In this document: positions 24,825 through 33,705 of the stretch, piece by piece | How the letters are laid out: each line of letters opens with the position of its first letter | Numbering within the stretch: the stretch's first letter is position 1 | Source of the DNA: Actinoplanes sp. L3-i22 | Lineage (GTDB): Bacteria; Actinomycetota; Actinomycetes; Mycobacteriales; Micromonosporaceae | Assembly (NCBI RefSeq): GCF_019704555.1 | Contig: NZ_AP024745.1 | Location: forward strand, 10,963,501-11,027,500 | Length of the DNA stretch: 64,000 nt | Direction: 5' to 3' | The notes under the pieces: model-generated | Database searches by the model: none | What the model was told of the DNA's origin: nothing | Seen by the model: only the letters and a program-made list of their open reading frames with translations | Translations under genes and position numbers: made by a program

Positions 24825-27353
24825 TCAGGCCAGCCGGACCTCGGCGGTCAGCGGGCCGTCGGCCGCCGCGGTGGTCACCTCGCGGATCACGCCGGCGGCC
24901 AGGACATCCCGGCTGACCAGCTGGAACGAGGCGGCCGGGCCGCCCAGGGAGAGGTGCGCCACCTCGCTGCGCATCGACTGCTTGGCCTCCGACTTCGCCT
25001 TGCGGACCAGGCCCAGCACGGTGCCGGCGAGGGTGAGCAGGCCGGTCGGCAGGTCCGGGTCGAGGGCGGGGGTGAACTCGGCCGGGGACGGCCACGGCGC
25101 GCGGTGCACCGAGCCGTCCTGCCACCAGGACCAGGCCTCCTCGGTGACGAACGGGACCATCGGCGCGAACAGCCGCAGCAGCGTGCCCAGGGCGATCGCC
25201 AGCGCGGCGTGCGCGGACCGGGTCGCGGGCTCGGCCGGGTCCCCGTACGCCCGCTCCTTGACCAGCTCCAGGTAGTCGTCGCAGAACGTCCAGAAGAACT
25301 GTTCGGTGCGCTCCAGAGCGCGGGCGTAGTCGTACCCCTCGAAGTGTCCGGTGGCGTCAGCGACCACCGCGGCCAGATCGCTGAGCATGGCCCGGTCGAG
25401 GGCTTCGGTGACGTCCGCGGCGGCAAGATCAGAGGCAACCCCGAATCGGAGTACGAACTTGGTCGCGTTGAGGATCTTGATGGCGAGCCGGCGGCCGACC
25501 TTCATCTGACCGGTGTCGAACGCGGTGTCGGTGCCCGGCCGGCCGCTGACCGCCCAGTACCGGACCGCGTCCGAGCCGTACTCCTCCAGCAACGCCATCG
25601 GGGTGACGGTGTTGCCCTTGGACTTCGACATCTTCTTCCGGTCCGGGTCGAGGATCCAGCCGGACAGCAGCGCGGTGGTGAACGGCAGGCTGCCGAACTC
25701 CTGGTGCGCGCGGAGCACCGTGGCGAACAGCCAGGTCCGGATGATCTCGTGGGCCTGCGGGCGCAGGTCCATCGGGAAGACCCGCTGGAACAGGTCGTCG
25801 TCGGTGCCCCAGCGGCCGGCGATCTCCGGGGTCAGCGACGAGGTGGCCCAGGTGTCCATGACGTCCGGGTCGGCGGTGAAGCCGCCCGGCTGATCGCGCT
25901 GGTCCTCGGTGTAGCCGGGCGCGGTGTCGCTGCTCGGGTCGACCGGCAGCGCGGTGGCCGCGATCGGGGACGAGTAGTCCGGCTCGCCGGCCGCGTCCAG
26001 CGGGTACCAGATCGGGAACGGGACGCCGAAGAAGCGCTGCCGGCTGATCACCCAGTCGCCGGCCAGGCCGTCCACCCAGTTCTCGTAGCGGGTCCGCATG
26101 AACGCCGGGGACCAGGTCATCTCCCGGCCGCGCTCGATCAGGGCGGCGCGCAGCGCGGCGTCCCGGCCGCCGTTGCGGATGTACCACTGCCGGGTCGTCA
26201 CGATTTCCAGCGGCTTGTCGCCTCGTTCATAAAACTTCACTTGCTGTACGGTCGGCCGCGGCTCGCCGTCCAGCGCGCCGGCCTCGCGGAGCAGCGAGAC
26301 CATCGCCTCTTTCGCCGAGAAGGCGGTTTTCCCGGACAGGGGCGCATAGGTCGCCGGGTCGATCCCCGAAGGCGGAGTGGCCAGCAGTCGCCCGTCACGG
26401 CCCATCACGGGTCGGGTCGGCAGATCCAGCTCTCGCCACCAGATCACGTCGGTCAGATCGCCGAACGTGCAGATCATCGCGATCCCGGAGCCTTTGTCCG
26501 GCTGAGCCAGCGGGTGCGCCCTGATCGGCACCTCGACCCCGAAAACCGGCGTACTGGCATTTTTCCCGAAAAGGTGCTGGTACCGCTCGTCATCCGGGTG
26601 TGCGACGAGCGCCACGCAAGCCGGAAGCAGCTCGGGCCGGGTCGTCTCGATGTGCACGACGCCGCCGCCGGGAAGCCCGAACGCGAGCCGGTAGTAGGCA
26701 CCCTGCCGCTCCCGGTCCTCCAACTCGGCCTGGGCCACCGCGGTGCGGAACGTGACGTCCCACAGCGTCGGGGCATCCGCCAGATACGCCTCGCCGCGGG
26801 CAAGGTTGCGCAGGAACGCCCGCTGCGAGACCGACCGGCTGTTGTCGTCGATCGTGCTGTACTGCAGCGACCAGTCGACGGAGAGCCCGACCTGGCGCCA
26901 CACGTCCTCGAACGCCTGCTCGTCGATCGCGGTCAGCCGCTGGCACAGCTCGACGAAGTTCCGCCGGGAGATCGGCAACGGCCGGCTCGGCGGGGTCTCC
27001 GGCGGCGTGAAGTCCGGGTCGTACGGCAGCGACGGGTCGCACTGCACCCCGTAGTAGTTCTGCACCCGGCGCTCGGTCGGCAGCCCGTTGTCGTCCCACC
27101 CCATCGGGTAGAACACCGCGCGGCCGGTCATCCGCCGGTAGCGGGCGATCGCGTCGGCGTGGGTGAACGAGAACACGTGCCCGACGTGCAGTGACCCGCT
27201 GACCGTCGGCGGCGGGGTGTCGATCGAGAAGACCCGGGACCGGGGCGCCGTGCGGTCGAAGGTGTACGTGCCGTTCTCGGCCCATACCGCGCGCCATTTC
27301 CGCTCGAGGCCGTCGAGGGTGATCTTTTCTGGCACGGATCTCATCTCGGTCAC
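24825..27353 (-). CDS. valS: Valyl-tRNA synthetase, short archaeal-like type
   Basis: An 842-residue class-Ia synthetase with HIGH as HVGH, KMSKS as KKMSKSKGN, a CP1 editing domain and a helical anticodon-binding domain. The early segment WDDNGLPTERRVQNYYGVQCDP, and the lack of the C-terminal coiled coil that clamps tRNA in usual bacterial ValRS, point to the archaeal-like subgroup. Starts at GTG 27353, ATG 27344 or GTG 27335 are all possible. It is divergent from the flavoprotein gene at 27475 and followed by lepB. Confidence 0.95.
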   Translation of the reverse strand: MTEMRSVPEKITLDGLERKWRAVWAENGTYTFDRTAPRSRVFSIDTPPPTVSGSLHVGHVFSFTHADAIARYRRMTGRAVFYPMGWDDNGLPTERRVQNYYGVQCDPSLPYDPDFTPPETPPSRPLPISRRNFVELCQRLTAIDEQAFEDVWRQVGLSVDWSLQYSTIDDNSRSVSQRAFLRNLARGEAYLADAPTLWDVTFRTAVAQAELEDRERQGAYYRLAFGLPGGGVVHIETTRPELLPACVALVAHPDDERYQHLFGKNASTPVFGVEVPIRAHPLAQPDKGSGIAMICTFGDLTDVIWWRELDLPTRPVMGRDGRLLATPPSGIDPATYAPLSGKTAFSAKEAMVSLLREAGALDGEPRPTVQQVKFYERGDKPLEIVTTRQWYIRNGGRDAALRAALIERGREMTWSPAFMRTRYENWVDGLAGDWVISRQRFFGVPFPIWYPLDAAGEPDYSSPIAATALPVDPSSDTAPGYTEDQRDQPGGFTADPDVMDTWATSSLTPEIAGRWGTDDDLFQRVFPMDLRPQAHEIIRTWLFATVLRAHQEFGSLPFTTALLSGWILDPDRKKMSKSKGNTVTPMALLEEYGSDAVRYWAVSGRPGTDTAFDTGQMKVGRRLAIKILNATKFVLRFGVASDLAAADVTEALDRAMLSDLAAVVADATGHFEGYDYARALERTEQFFWTFCDDYLELVKERAYGDPAEPATRSAHAALAIALGTLLRLFAPMVPFVTEEAWSWWQDGSVHRAPWPSPAEFTPALDPDLPTGLLTLAGTVLGLVRKAKSEAKQSMRSEVAHLSLGGPAASFQLVSRDVLAAGVIREVTTAAADGPLTAEVRLA

Positions 27354-27474
27354 CGGAAAACCCTACGCAACAGCGCCGGGCGACAACGACCGAGTTTTGC
27401 TTTGGTCCCCAGCGACTACCGCGCCGGACGGCCGCCTTGCTTCCATCAAGGCCCAGGAAAAGCGAGGAGGGCTC

Positions 27475-29226
27475 ATGAATCGGCGCACCGTACTTGCGAG
27501 CACGGCCGGGGCGGCGCTGGCCGCCACCGGGGCGACACCCGCGTTCGGCGCCGCCGCGGCCACCGACGCGGACGCGATCGTGGTCGGGCACGGGCTGGCC
27601 GGGCTGGTCGCCACGGCCGAGCTGGTCGCGGCCGGCCGCAAGGTGCTGCTGCTGGACCAGGAGCCGGAGGCGAGCCTGGGCGGGCAGGCATGGTGGTCGT
27701 TCGGTGGGCTGTTCTTCGTCAACTCGGTCGAGCAGGGCCTGATGGGCGTCAAGGACTCCTACGACCTGGCCTGGCAGGACTGGCTCGGCACGGCCGGCTT
27801 CGACCGTGGGATCGACGACCCGGCCGGGCAGGACTACTGGGCGTACAAGTGGGCGCAGGCCTACGTGCAGTTCGCCGCCGGGGAGAAGCGCTCCTGGCTG
27901 GCCGGGCTGGGCCTGCAGTGGTTCCCGGCGGTCGGCTGGGCGGAGCGCGGCGGCGGGAAGGCCGACGGGCACGGCAACTCGGTGCCGCGGTTCCACGTCA
28001 CCTGGGGCACCGGGCCGGCGATCGTCGAGCCGTTCGAGAAGAAGGTGCGGGCCGGGGTGGCGGCCGGGAAGGTGGTCTTCAAGTTCCGGCACCGGGTGGA
28101 CGAGGTGGTGGTCACGAACGGGGCGGTCACCGGGGTTCGCGGGGCGATCCTGGAGGCCAGCACGGCTGCCCGCGGGACGCCCTCGTCCCGTACCGTAATC
28201 GCCGATTTTGATCTGAAAGCGCCGATCGTGATCGTCACCTCCGGCGGCATCGGCGCGAACCAGGACCTGATCCGGCAGAACTGGCCGGCCCGGCTCGGCA
28301 CGCCCCCGGGTTTCATGGTCACCGGCGTCCCCGCGCACGTCGACGGGCGGATGCTGGCGATCACCCAGAAGGCCGGTGGGCGGATCGTCAACCCGGACCG
28401 GATGTGGCACTACACCGAGGGACTGCGGAACTACGCGCCGGTCTGGCCGAACCACGGCATCCGGATCCTGCCCGGCCCGTCCTCCATCTGGCTCGATGCC
28501 AAGGGGAAGCGGTTCTCCGCGCCGGACATGCCCGGCTACGACACGCTGCACACGCTCGGCACGATCACCGCGTCCGGTTATGACTACTCCTGGTTCGTCA
28601 CCACGCAGAAGATCGTGGACAAGGAGTTCGCGCTCTCCGGCTCCGAGCAGAACCCCGACCTGACCGGGAAGAACCTCTGGCTGCTGCTGTCCCGGATCTG
28701 GCAGACGCCCGAGCCGATCCAGAAGTTCCAGAAGTACGGCGCGGACTTCGTGCAGGCCGCGACACTCCCCGAGCTGGTCGCCGGGATGAACCGGCTGGCC
28801 GGGAACAGCCTGCTCGACCCGGCCGACGTGAAGCGGCAGGTGGACGCACGGGACCGGGAGATCGACAACGCGTACAGCAAGGATGCCCAGGTGATGGGCA
28901 TCCGGAACGCGCTGGACTACCTCGGCGACCAGATCAGCCGGACCGCGTCGATCCACAAGATCCTGGACACTTCGGCCGGGCCGCTGGTCGCGGTCCGCCT
29001 CAACGTGCTGACCCGCAAGACCCTCGGTGGCCTACAGACCGACCTGTCGGGCCGGGTCCTGAACGCGGCCGGGGCGGCCATCCCGGGCCTCTACGCGGCC
29101 GGCGAGGTGGCCGGTTTCGGGGGCGGCGGGGTGCACGGCTACCGCTCACTGGAGGGCACGTTCCTCGGCGGCTGCCTCTTCTCGGGCCGCCAGGCGGGCA
29201 AGGCCGCAGCCGCCGCTCTGGCGTAA
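27475..29226 (+). CDS. FAD-binding dehydrogenase, KstD-like
   Basis: A 583-residue flavoprotein of the FAD-binding 2 family (3-ketosteroid dehydrogenase/fumarate reductase-like). The ATG has a very good ribosome site (GAGGAGG). An N-terminal MNRRTVLAST segment plus a hydrophobic stretch to residue 25 looks like a Tat signal peptide, suggesting export of the folded enzyme. The dinucleotide-binding loop is VGHGLAGLVA (37-46), and the C-terminal FAD contact reads GLYAAGEVAGFGGGG. The LEGTFLGGCLFSGR end matches proteins often annotated as FAD-binding dehydrogenase. The substrate is unknown. It ends 5 bp from the convergent deacetylase-GT gene. Confidence 0.87.
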   Translation: MNRRTVLASTAGAALAATGATPAFGAAAATDADAIVVGHGLAGLVATAELVAAGRKVLLLDQEPEASLGGQAWWSFGGLFFVNSVEQGLMGVKDSYDLAWQDWLGTAGFDRGIDDPAGQDYWAYKWAQAYVQFAAGEKRSWLAGLGLQWFPAVGWAERGGGKADGHGNSVPRFHVTWGTGPAIVEPFEKKVRAGVAAGKVVFKFRHRVDEVVVTNGAVTGVRGAILEASTAARGTPSSRTVIADFDLKAPIVIVTSGGIGANQDLIRQNWPARLGTPPGFMVTGVPAHVDGRMLAITQKAGGRIVNPDRMWHYTEGLRNYAPVWPNHGIRILPGPSSIWLDAKGKRFSAPDMPGYDTLHTLGTITASGYDYSWFVTTQKIVDKEFALSGSEQNPDLTGKNLWLLLSRIWQTPEPIQKFQKYGADFVQAATLPELVAGMNRLAGNSLLDPADVKRQVDARDREIDNAYSKDAQVMGIRNALDYLGDQISRTASIHKILDTSAGPLVAVRLNVLTRKTLGGLQTDLSGRVLNAAGAAIPGLYAAGEVAGFGGGGVHGYRSLEGTFLGGCLFSGRQAGKAAAAALA

Positions 29227-29231
29227 AAGGA

Positions 29232-31382
29232 TCAGGAGCGCGGCGTGCCGATCAGGGCGTTCAGCCCGCCGGTGCGCCGCAGCTTCTGCCAGCCCAGCCG
29301 GATCCCGCCGAGCGCGGCCAGCGTCGACTGGATCAGCACCAGGTACATCAGCTGGCGGTAGACGAACTGCTGCAGCGGCACCCGCCACAGCGGTTTCAGC
29401 GACTCCCCGTCCAGCCGGAACGCGTAGATCGTGCTGATCATCTGGACCGCCAGCATGGCGACCCAGGCGGCCACCGTCTTGACCGGGTCGAGGAAGAACA
29501 GGCCGTAGATCAGGAACACGTCAATCAGCGGCGAGAGCAGCGGCAACAGCGTCTGGAACAGGGCCAGGTTGAGCAGCCCGCGCCGCCCGAACCGCCCGCC
29601 CGGGCCCTTCTCGAACAGCGCCCCGCGGTGCTTCCACATCGCCTGCATGGTCCCGTAGCTCCACCGGTACCGCTGCCGCCACAGCTGGGACATCGTCGCC
29701 GGCGCCTCGGTCCAGGCCCGGGACCGCTCCTCGTAGACCACCCGCCAGCCGGCCCGGATGATCGCCACGGTCAGGTCGGTGTCCTCCGCCAGGGTGTCCT
29801 CGCTCAGGCCGTCGACCTGCCGCAACGCCTCCCGCCGGAACGCGCCGATGGCTCCCGGGACGGTCGCCATGCAGCGCATCACGTCGTAGGCGCGGCGGTC
29901 GATGCTGAAGCCGACCACGTACTCGATGTGCTGCCAGAGCGCGACCATGCTGTTCCGGTTGGCCACCTTGGCGTTGCCGGCCACCGCGCCGATCCCCGGG
30001 TCGGCGAACGGCTGGACGAGCAGGCGCACGGTGTCCGGCTCGAACACGGTGTCGCCGTCCATCATCACGACGACCTCGGTCTTCGCGTGCGCGATGCCGT
30101 TGTTGAGGGCGCTGGACTTGCCGCCGTTCGGCTGCCGGACCACCGTCACGTTCGCGTGGCCGAGCGCCTCGGCGATCTCCGCGGTGCCGTCGTCCGAACC
30201 GTCGTCGACCACCACGATCTCGATCGGGTGGGTACTCGCCACCAGCGACTTCAGGGTGTCGGCGATGCACTCCTTCTCGTTGTAGGCGGGCACGATCACG
30301 GTCACCGGCTCGGCGTACGCCCCGCCCCACGGATCCGGGTCCTTCTTGTAGCGATTGGCATGCTTTCGACCCAAAATCAACATCAGAATCAGCCGTACGA
30401 CCGTGAGCACGCCCAGTGCGAGCAGCAGGTAGGAGAAGCCGATCGTCACCCCCTTGGCCAGCCGGATCGCGCCGACCACGCCCAGCCCGATCGCGTGATC
30501 CCGGCTGCTCGCCGCGGGATTGATCGTGCTGTTGCCGGTGAGCGCCGCCACCGTGGTGAAGGTGTAACCCTCCTTCTGCAGGGCCGGGATCACCGTCTTC
30601 AGCGCGGTCGCGGTCTTCGACCGGTTACCGCCGCCGTCGTGGAAGAGCAGGATCGCGCCGGCCCCGTCGTCCGGCATCACCGCGTCGGCGATGTCGGCCA
30701 TCGTGGCGCCCGACTCCCAGTCCCGGCTGTCCAGGTTGTTGACCACGGTCAGGTAGCCGCGCTCGCCCATGTCGGCCATCACGTTCCAGGTCTTGTTGTC
30801 CAGCGCCTTGACCGTGGACGAGTACGGCGGCCGGAAGATCAGACTGGTCACGCCGGCCGCCCCGGCCAGCGCGAACTGGGTCTCCTGCATCTCCACGCCG
30901 CGCCGCCGCTCGCCCTTGGAGGACATCTCCGGGTGCGTGAACGTGTGGATGCCGATCTCGTGGCCGGCCTCCTTCACCCGCTTGACCAGGCCCGGGTACT
31001 GGCTGATCTGCGAGCCGATCATGAAGAAGGTGCCCGGGACGTCGTACTCCTTCAGCACGTCCAGGATCTGCGGCGTGTACGTCGGGGACGGCCCGTCGTC
31101 GAAGGTCAGCACGATCTGGTTGTCCGGCACGGTGACCGTGGTCGTGGTGCTGCCGTCGGTCTGGATGATCGGGCCGCCGGTCAGCGCGGCGCTCGGCACC
31201 TGGTCGGTGTCGTCGGTCGCGGCCGCGGCCCCGTCCTGGGTGAACTCGCCCTGCACGATGCCGTTGACGACGAGGATGCAGGCGAACAGCCCGAGCACCA
31301 CGGTCAGCACGATCCAGCGGGGCGAGGGCACGGGCACCCGGACACGCCGCCGGCGCGCCCCCTCCGACGTCTCGACGGACAC
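29232..31382 (-). CDS. Polysaccharide deacetylase fused to family-2 glycosyltransferase
   Basis: A 716-residue bifunctional membrane protein: a basic N-terminus, TM1 (about 23-42), an exported NodB domain with TFDDGP (93-98, metal Asp D95/D96) and HTFTH (H146, H150), TM2 (about 315-338), then a cytoplasmic GT2 domain with VVDDGSDDGT (391-400), DxD as MDGDT, EDTDLT and the processive QRYRW motif, and further C-terminal TM helices. The fusion suggests a beta-glycan (hyaluronan- or chitin/PNAG-like) made and exported by the GT and de-N-acetylated outside. The reverse order and loss of one activity are possible. No operon partner is evident. Confidence 0.93.
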   Translation of the reverse strand: MSVETSEGARRRRVRVPVPSPRWIVLTVVLGLFACILVVNGIVQGEFTQDGAAAATDDTDQVPSAALTGGPIIQTDGSTTTTVTVPDNQIVLTFDDGPSPTYTPQILDVLKEYDVPGTFFMIGSQISQYPGLVKRVKEAGHEIGIHTFTHPEMSSKGERRRGVEMQETQFALAGAAGVTSLIFRPPYSSTVKALDNKTWNVMADMGERGYLTVVNNLDSRDWESGATMADIADAVMPDDGAGAILLFHDGGGNRSKTATALKTVIPALQKEGYTFTTVAALTGNSTINPAASSRDHAIGLGVVGAIRLAKGVTIGFSYLLLALGVLTVVRLILMLILGRKHANRYKKDPDPWGGAYAEPVTVIVPAYNEKECIADTLKSLVASTHPIEIVVVDDGSDDGTAEIAEALGHANVTVVRQPNGGKSSALNNGIAHAKTEVVVMMDGDTVFEPDTVRLLVQPFADPGIGAVAGNAKVANRNSMVALWQHIEYVVGFSIDRRAYDVMRCMATVPGAIGAFRREALRQVDGLSEDTLAEDTDLTVAIIRAGWRVVYEERSRAWTEAPATMSQLWRQRYRWSYGTMQAMWKHRGALFEKGPGGRFGRRGLLNLALFQTLLPLLSPLIDVFLIYGLFFLDPVKTVAAWVAMLAVQMISTIYAFRLDGESLKPLWRVPLQQFVYRQLMYLVLIQSTLAALGGIRLGWQKLRRTGGLNALIGTPRS

Positions 31383-31499
31383 CGATCTCCCCCTCGCGGC
31401 GCGGCGACGCCGGACGAGGCACGGGCCGGCGCTGGCTCACCAGCCCTATCGGCCGGAATTCCACACACCTGAGGCATTTGCCGGTGAGATAGTGCTCAG

Positions 31500-32540
31500 G
31501 TGGCTTTTCTCCGCTTGGCGTCGGTATCGGCAACCGCCCTTCTCCTGCTCGGCGGCGGCTCCGGTCTCCTCCTCGGCGGCTGTTCCGGGGATGACGACAC
31601 CAGCGACACCAGCGCGACCACCGCACCGACCACGTCGACATCCGCGTCGGCCGCCGCGATCACCATCCCGGCGACGCTGAAGTCGGCGCCGTACATCGAC
31701 ATCCTCAGCGGCACGGTCGACGTTTCGGACGTGGCCACCAAGACCGGGCAGAAGGACTTCGCGCTCGCGTTCGTGCTGGCCGACAGCACCGCGTGCACCC
31801 CCACGTGGGGCGGCACGACGGCGATCGGGGACAGCAAGGTCGCCGCCGAGATCGACAAGATCGACGCGGCCGGCGGGAGCTCGATCGTGGCCACCGGCGG
31901 CGCGACCGGCACCTACCTGGAGAGTGTCTGCTCGAAGGATCAGCTGGTCACGGCGTACGAGGCGGCCCTGGACGCGGCCGGCAGCAACCGTCTCGACGTG
32001 GACATCGAGCAGTCCGTCACGGTCGAGACGGTGGCCGGGGCGCTGGCCGCGCTGCAGAAGGCCCGGGGCACCGCGATCACCCTGACCCTGCCGGTGGCCG
32101 GCACCACGCAGGGCCTCGCCGACGCCGGCATCGAGCTGCTGAAAGCCGTCGAGGACACCGGCGTCCAGGTCACTGTCAACGCGATGACGATGAACTTCGA
32201 CGCGGCCGGCGGCGGGTGGGGCCTGGCGATGACCCTGGCCGCCGCCGCGGTCAAGGCCGACCTGGCGAGCATCTGGACGGACAAGACCGACACCGAGCTG
32301 TACGCGATGCTCGGCGTCACCCCGATGATCGGCGTCAACAACACCGGCGGCACGACGAAGACGGCCGATGCGAAATATCTGCTCGACTGGGCCACCGGCA
32401 AAGGCGTGGGATTCGTCCGTTTCTGGTCGGTGAACCGGGACAACGGCAACTGCACCGACGGATCGGTCGCGGCCGACTGCAGCGGCATTTCCCAGACGGA
32501 ATATCAGTTCACCGACCAGTTCCACGCATTCGCCGATTAG
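31500..32540 (+). CDS. GH18-like lipoprotein (putative chitinase)
   Basis: A 346-residue protein with a lipobox LLGGC (Cys28), so it is probably lipid-anchored outside the membrane, then a Ser/Thr/Asp linker and a TIM-barrel domain of the GH18 type. The catalytic D-x-D-x-E is present as LDVDIE (D166, D168, E170). The end FWSVNRDNGNC...DCSGI resembles the chitinase at 58867-60063 in the same window. It starts with GTG at 31500. Its neighbour is the deacetylase-GT fusion, which suggests a role in trimming or turning over an exported amino-sugar polymer (inference). Its stop overlaps the convergent small membrane gene. Confidence 0.82.
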   Translation: MAFLRLASVSATALLLLGGGSGLLLGGCSGDDDTSDTSATTAPTTSTSASAAAITIPATLKSAPYIDILSGTVDVSDVATKTGQKDFALAFVLADSTACTPTWGGTTAIGDSKVAAEIDKIDAAGGSSIVATGGATGTYLESVCSKDQLVTAYEAALDAAGSNRLDVDIEQSVTVETVAGALAALQKARGTAITLTLPVAGTTQGLADAGIELLKAVEDTGVQVTVNAMTMNFDAAGGGWGLAMTLAAAAVKADLASIWTDKTDTELYAMLGVTPMIGVNNTGGTTKTADAKYLLDWATGKGVGFVRFWSVNRDNGNCTDGSVAADCSGISQTEYQFTDQFHAFAD

Positions 32541-32815
32541 CCCGCCGTGGCGGTGGCGGTGGCGGTGGCCGTCGCGGACGCGGTGGCCGAGGTCGACACC
32601 GTGGCCTTCGTGGTCAGCGCCGAGTCGGCGGCCTGGACCACGCTCGCCCCGACGATACCCATGTAGAGCGCGGCGAACAGGGCCACGAAGAAGCCCGTGA
32701 CGGCGAGCAGCCGCTTGCGGCGCCCGGTCGCGTCGACGAACACCTGGGTGCCTTCCTCGGCCGGCATGGCAGGAGTGCGAATCATCGTTCCGATTCCTTC
32801 CGATTGGTCACTCAT
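32537..32815 (-). CDS. Small single-span membrane protein with Thr-Ala tail
   Basis: A 92-residue protein. A soluble N-terminus with basic RRKRLL precedes one TM helix (about 38-60), then an exported tail made almost only of Ala, Thr and Ser, with an (AT)n stretch near the C-terminus that corresponds to a GGCGGT-type DNA repeat at 32545-32570. No family is recognised. The location between a GH18-like lipoprotein and a PEP-mutase-like gene gives no firm role. The tail length may vary between strains because of the repeat. Confidence 0.7.
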   Translation of the reverse strand: MSDQSEGIGTMIRTPAMPAEEGTQVFVDATGRRKRLLAVTGFFVALFAALYMGIVGASVVQAADSALTTKATVSTSATASATATATATATAG

Positions 32816-32881
32816 GACCCTAGGAATGGAATCTACGAATCACCTTTGCCGACCACCGACGAATTCTGTCAATAATTCTCA

Positions 32882-33646
32882 CTAATTGTCGGCAGCGCCA
32901 TTACTGAGAGCATTCATGCGGCCGTAGTCGACCGCGCCGGTCAACTCCTGGTAGGTACCCGGGCCGAAGACCTCCCGGGCGGCACGGTCCACCAGGCCGT
33001 ACGCCGCCTGGGCCACCGCCGAGCCGAGGCTGATCCGGGCCACCCTGAGCTTCGCCAGCTCCCCGATCGACGGCGCGCCCGGACCGGCCATCACGTTCAC
33101 CGGCCCCGGAATCGCCTCGACCAGCGCCCCGATCGCCGCCGGATCGGTCACCCCGGGCACGAAGATGCCGTCCGCGCCGGCCGCCAGGTACGCCCGCCCG
33201 CGGGCGATCGCCTCGGCCAGGTCACCGAGCCCGAACAGCAGCGTGTCGATCCGGGCGTTCAGGAAGACCGCCGGGGCGGCCGCGTGCGCCGCGGTGATCC
33301 GGGCGACCTGCTCGCCGGCCGACCGGGCGCCGTCCTCCAGGTTGACGCCGGCCACCCCGGCCGCGGCCATCTCGCGCAGGGTGCCGGCCGGATCGCCGTA
33401 GCCCGCCTCGACGTCCACCGAGACCGGCACGGACACCGCGGCCACCACCCGGCGGGCCGCCGCCACGGCGAGCTCCCGGGCCAGTGCGTCGCCGTCCGGC
33501 GCGCCCAGGCTCCAGGCCACCCCGGCGCTGGTGGTGGCGACCGCGGCGGCCCCGGCCGCGGCGACGATCCGGGCGCTCGCCGCATCCCAGGCGTTGACCA
33601 GGACGAGCGGGGAACCGGGCTGGTGCAGGGAACGAAAGTCAGTCAC
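32882..33646 (-). CDS. Isocitrate lyase/PEP mutase family protein
   Basis: A 254-residue TIM-barrel protein with the Mg-binding stretch VSVDVEAGYGDP and the NLEDG motif of the ICL/PEPM superfamily. The isocitrate-lyase KKCGH loop is absent, so it is not AceA. Candidates are a phosphoenolpyruvate mutase-like or oxaloacetate-decarboxylase-like enzyme or an oxo-acid lyase; the reaction cannot be chosen. It is divergent from the ArsR-type regulator at 33706, which may control it through the short inverted repeat between them. Confidence 0.87.
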   Translation of the reverse strand: MTDFRSLHQPGSPLVLVNAWDAASARIVAAAGAAAVATTSAGVAWSLGAPDGDALARELAVAAARRVVAAVSVPVSVDVEAGYGDPAGTLREMAAAGVAGVNLEDGARSAGEQVARITAAHAAAPAVFLNARIDTLLFGLGDLAEAIARGRAYLAAGADGIFVPGVTDPAAIGALVEAIPGPVNVMAGPGAPSIGELAKLRVARISLGSAVAQAAYGLVDRAAREVFGPGTYQELTGAVDYGRMNALSNGAADN

Positions 33647-33685
33647 CCTCGGAAGTCTTCGCGCCCGGGCACCCTCGGGACAGCT

Positions 33686-33701
33686 ATTTAGCGGAGACTA
33701 A
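33686..33701. promoter_or_regulatory. Short inverted repeat in a divergent promoter
   Basis: TTTAG (33686) and CTAAA (33697) are spaced by 6 bp, ending 4 bp before the regulator ATG. It is a candidate operator for the ArsR-type regulator or the regulator's own leader; weak but symmetric. Confidence 0.35.
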
Positions 33702-33705
33702 AAGC

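Noticed and set aside
24954..28956. Long open frames opposite valS and opposite the flavoprotein gene
   Set aside because: They are antisense to genes with clear family motifs and have no own signals.
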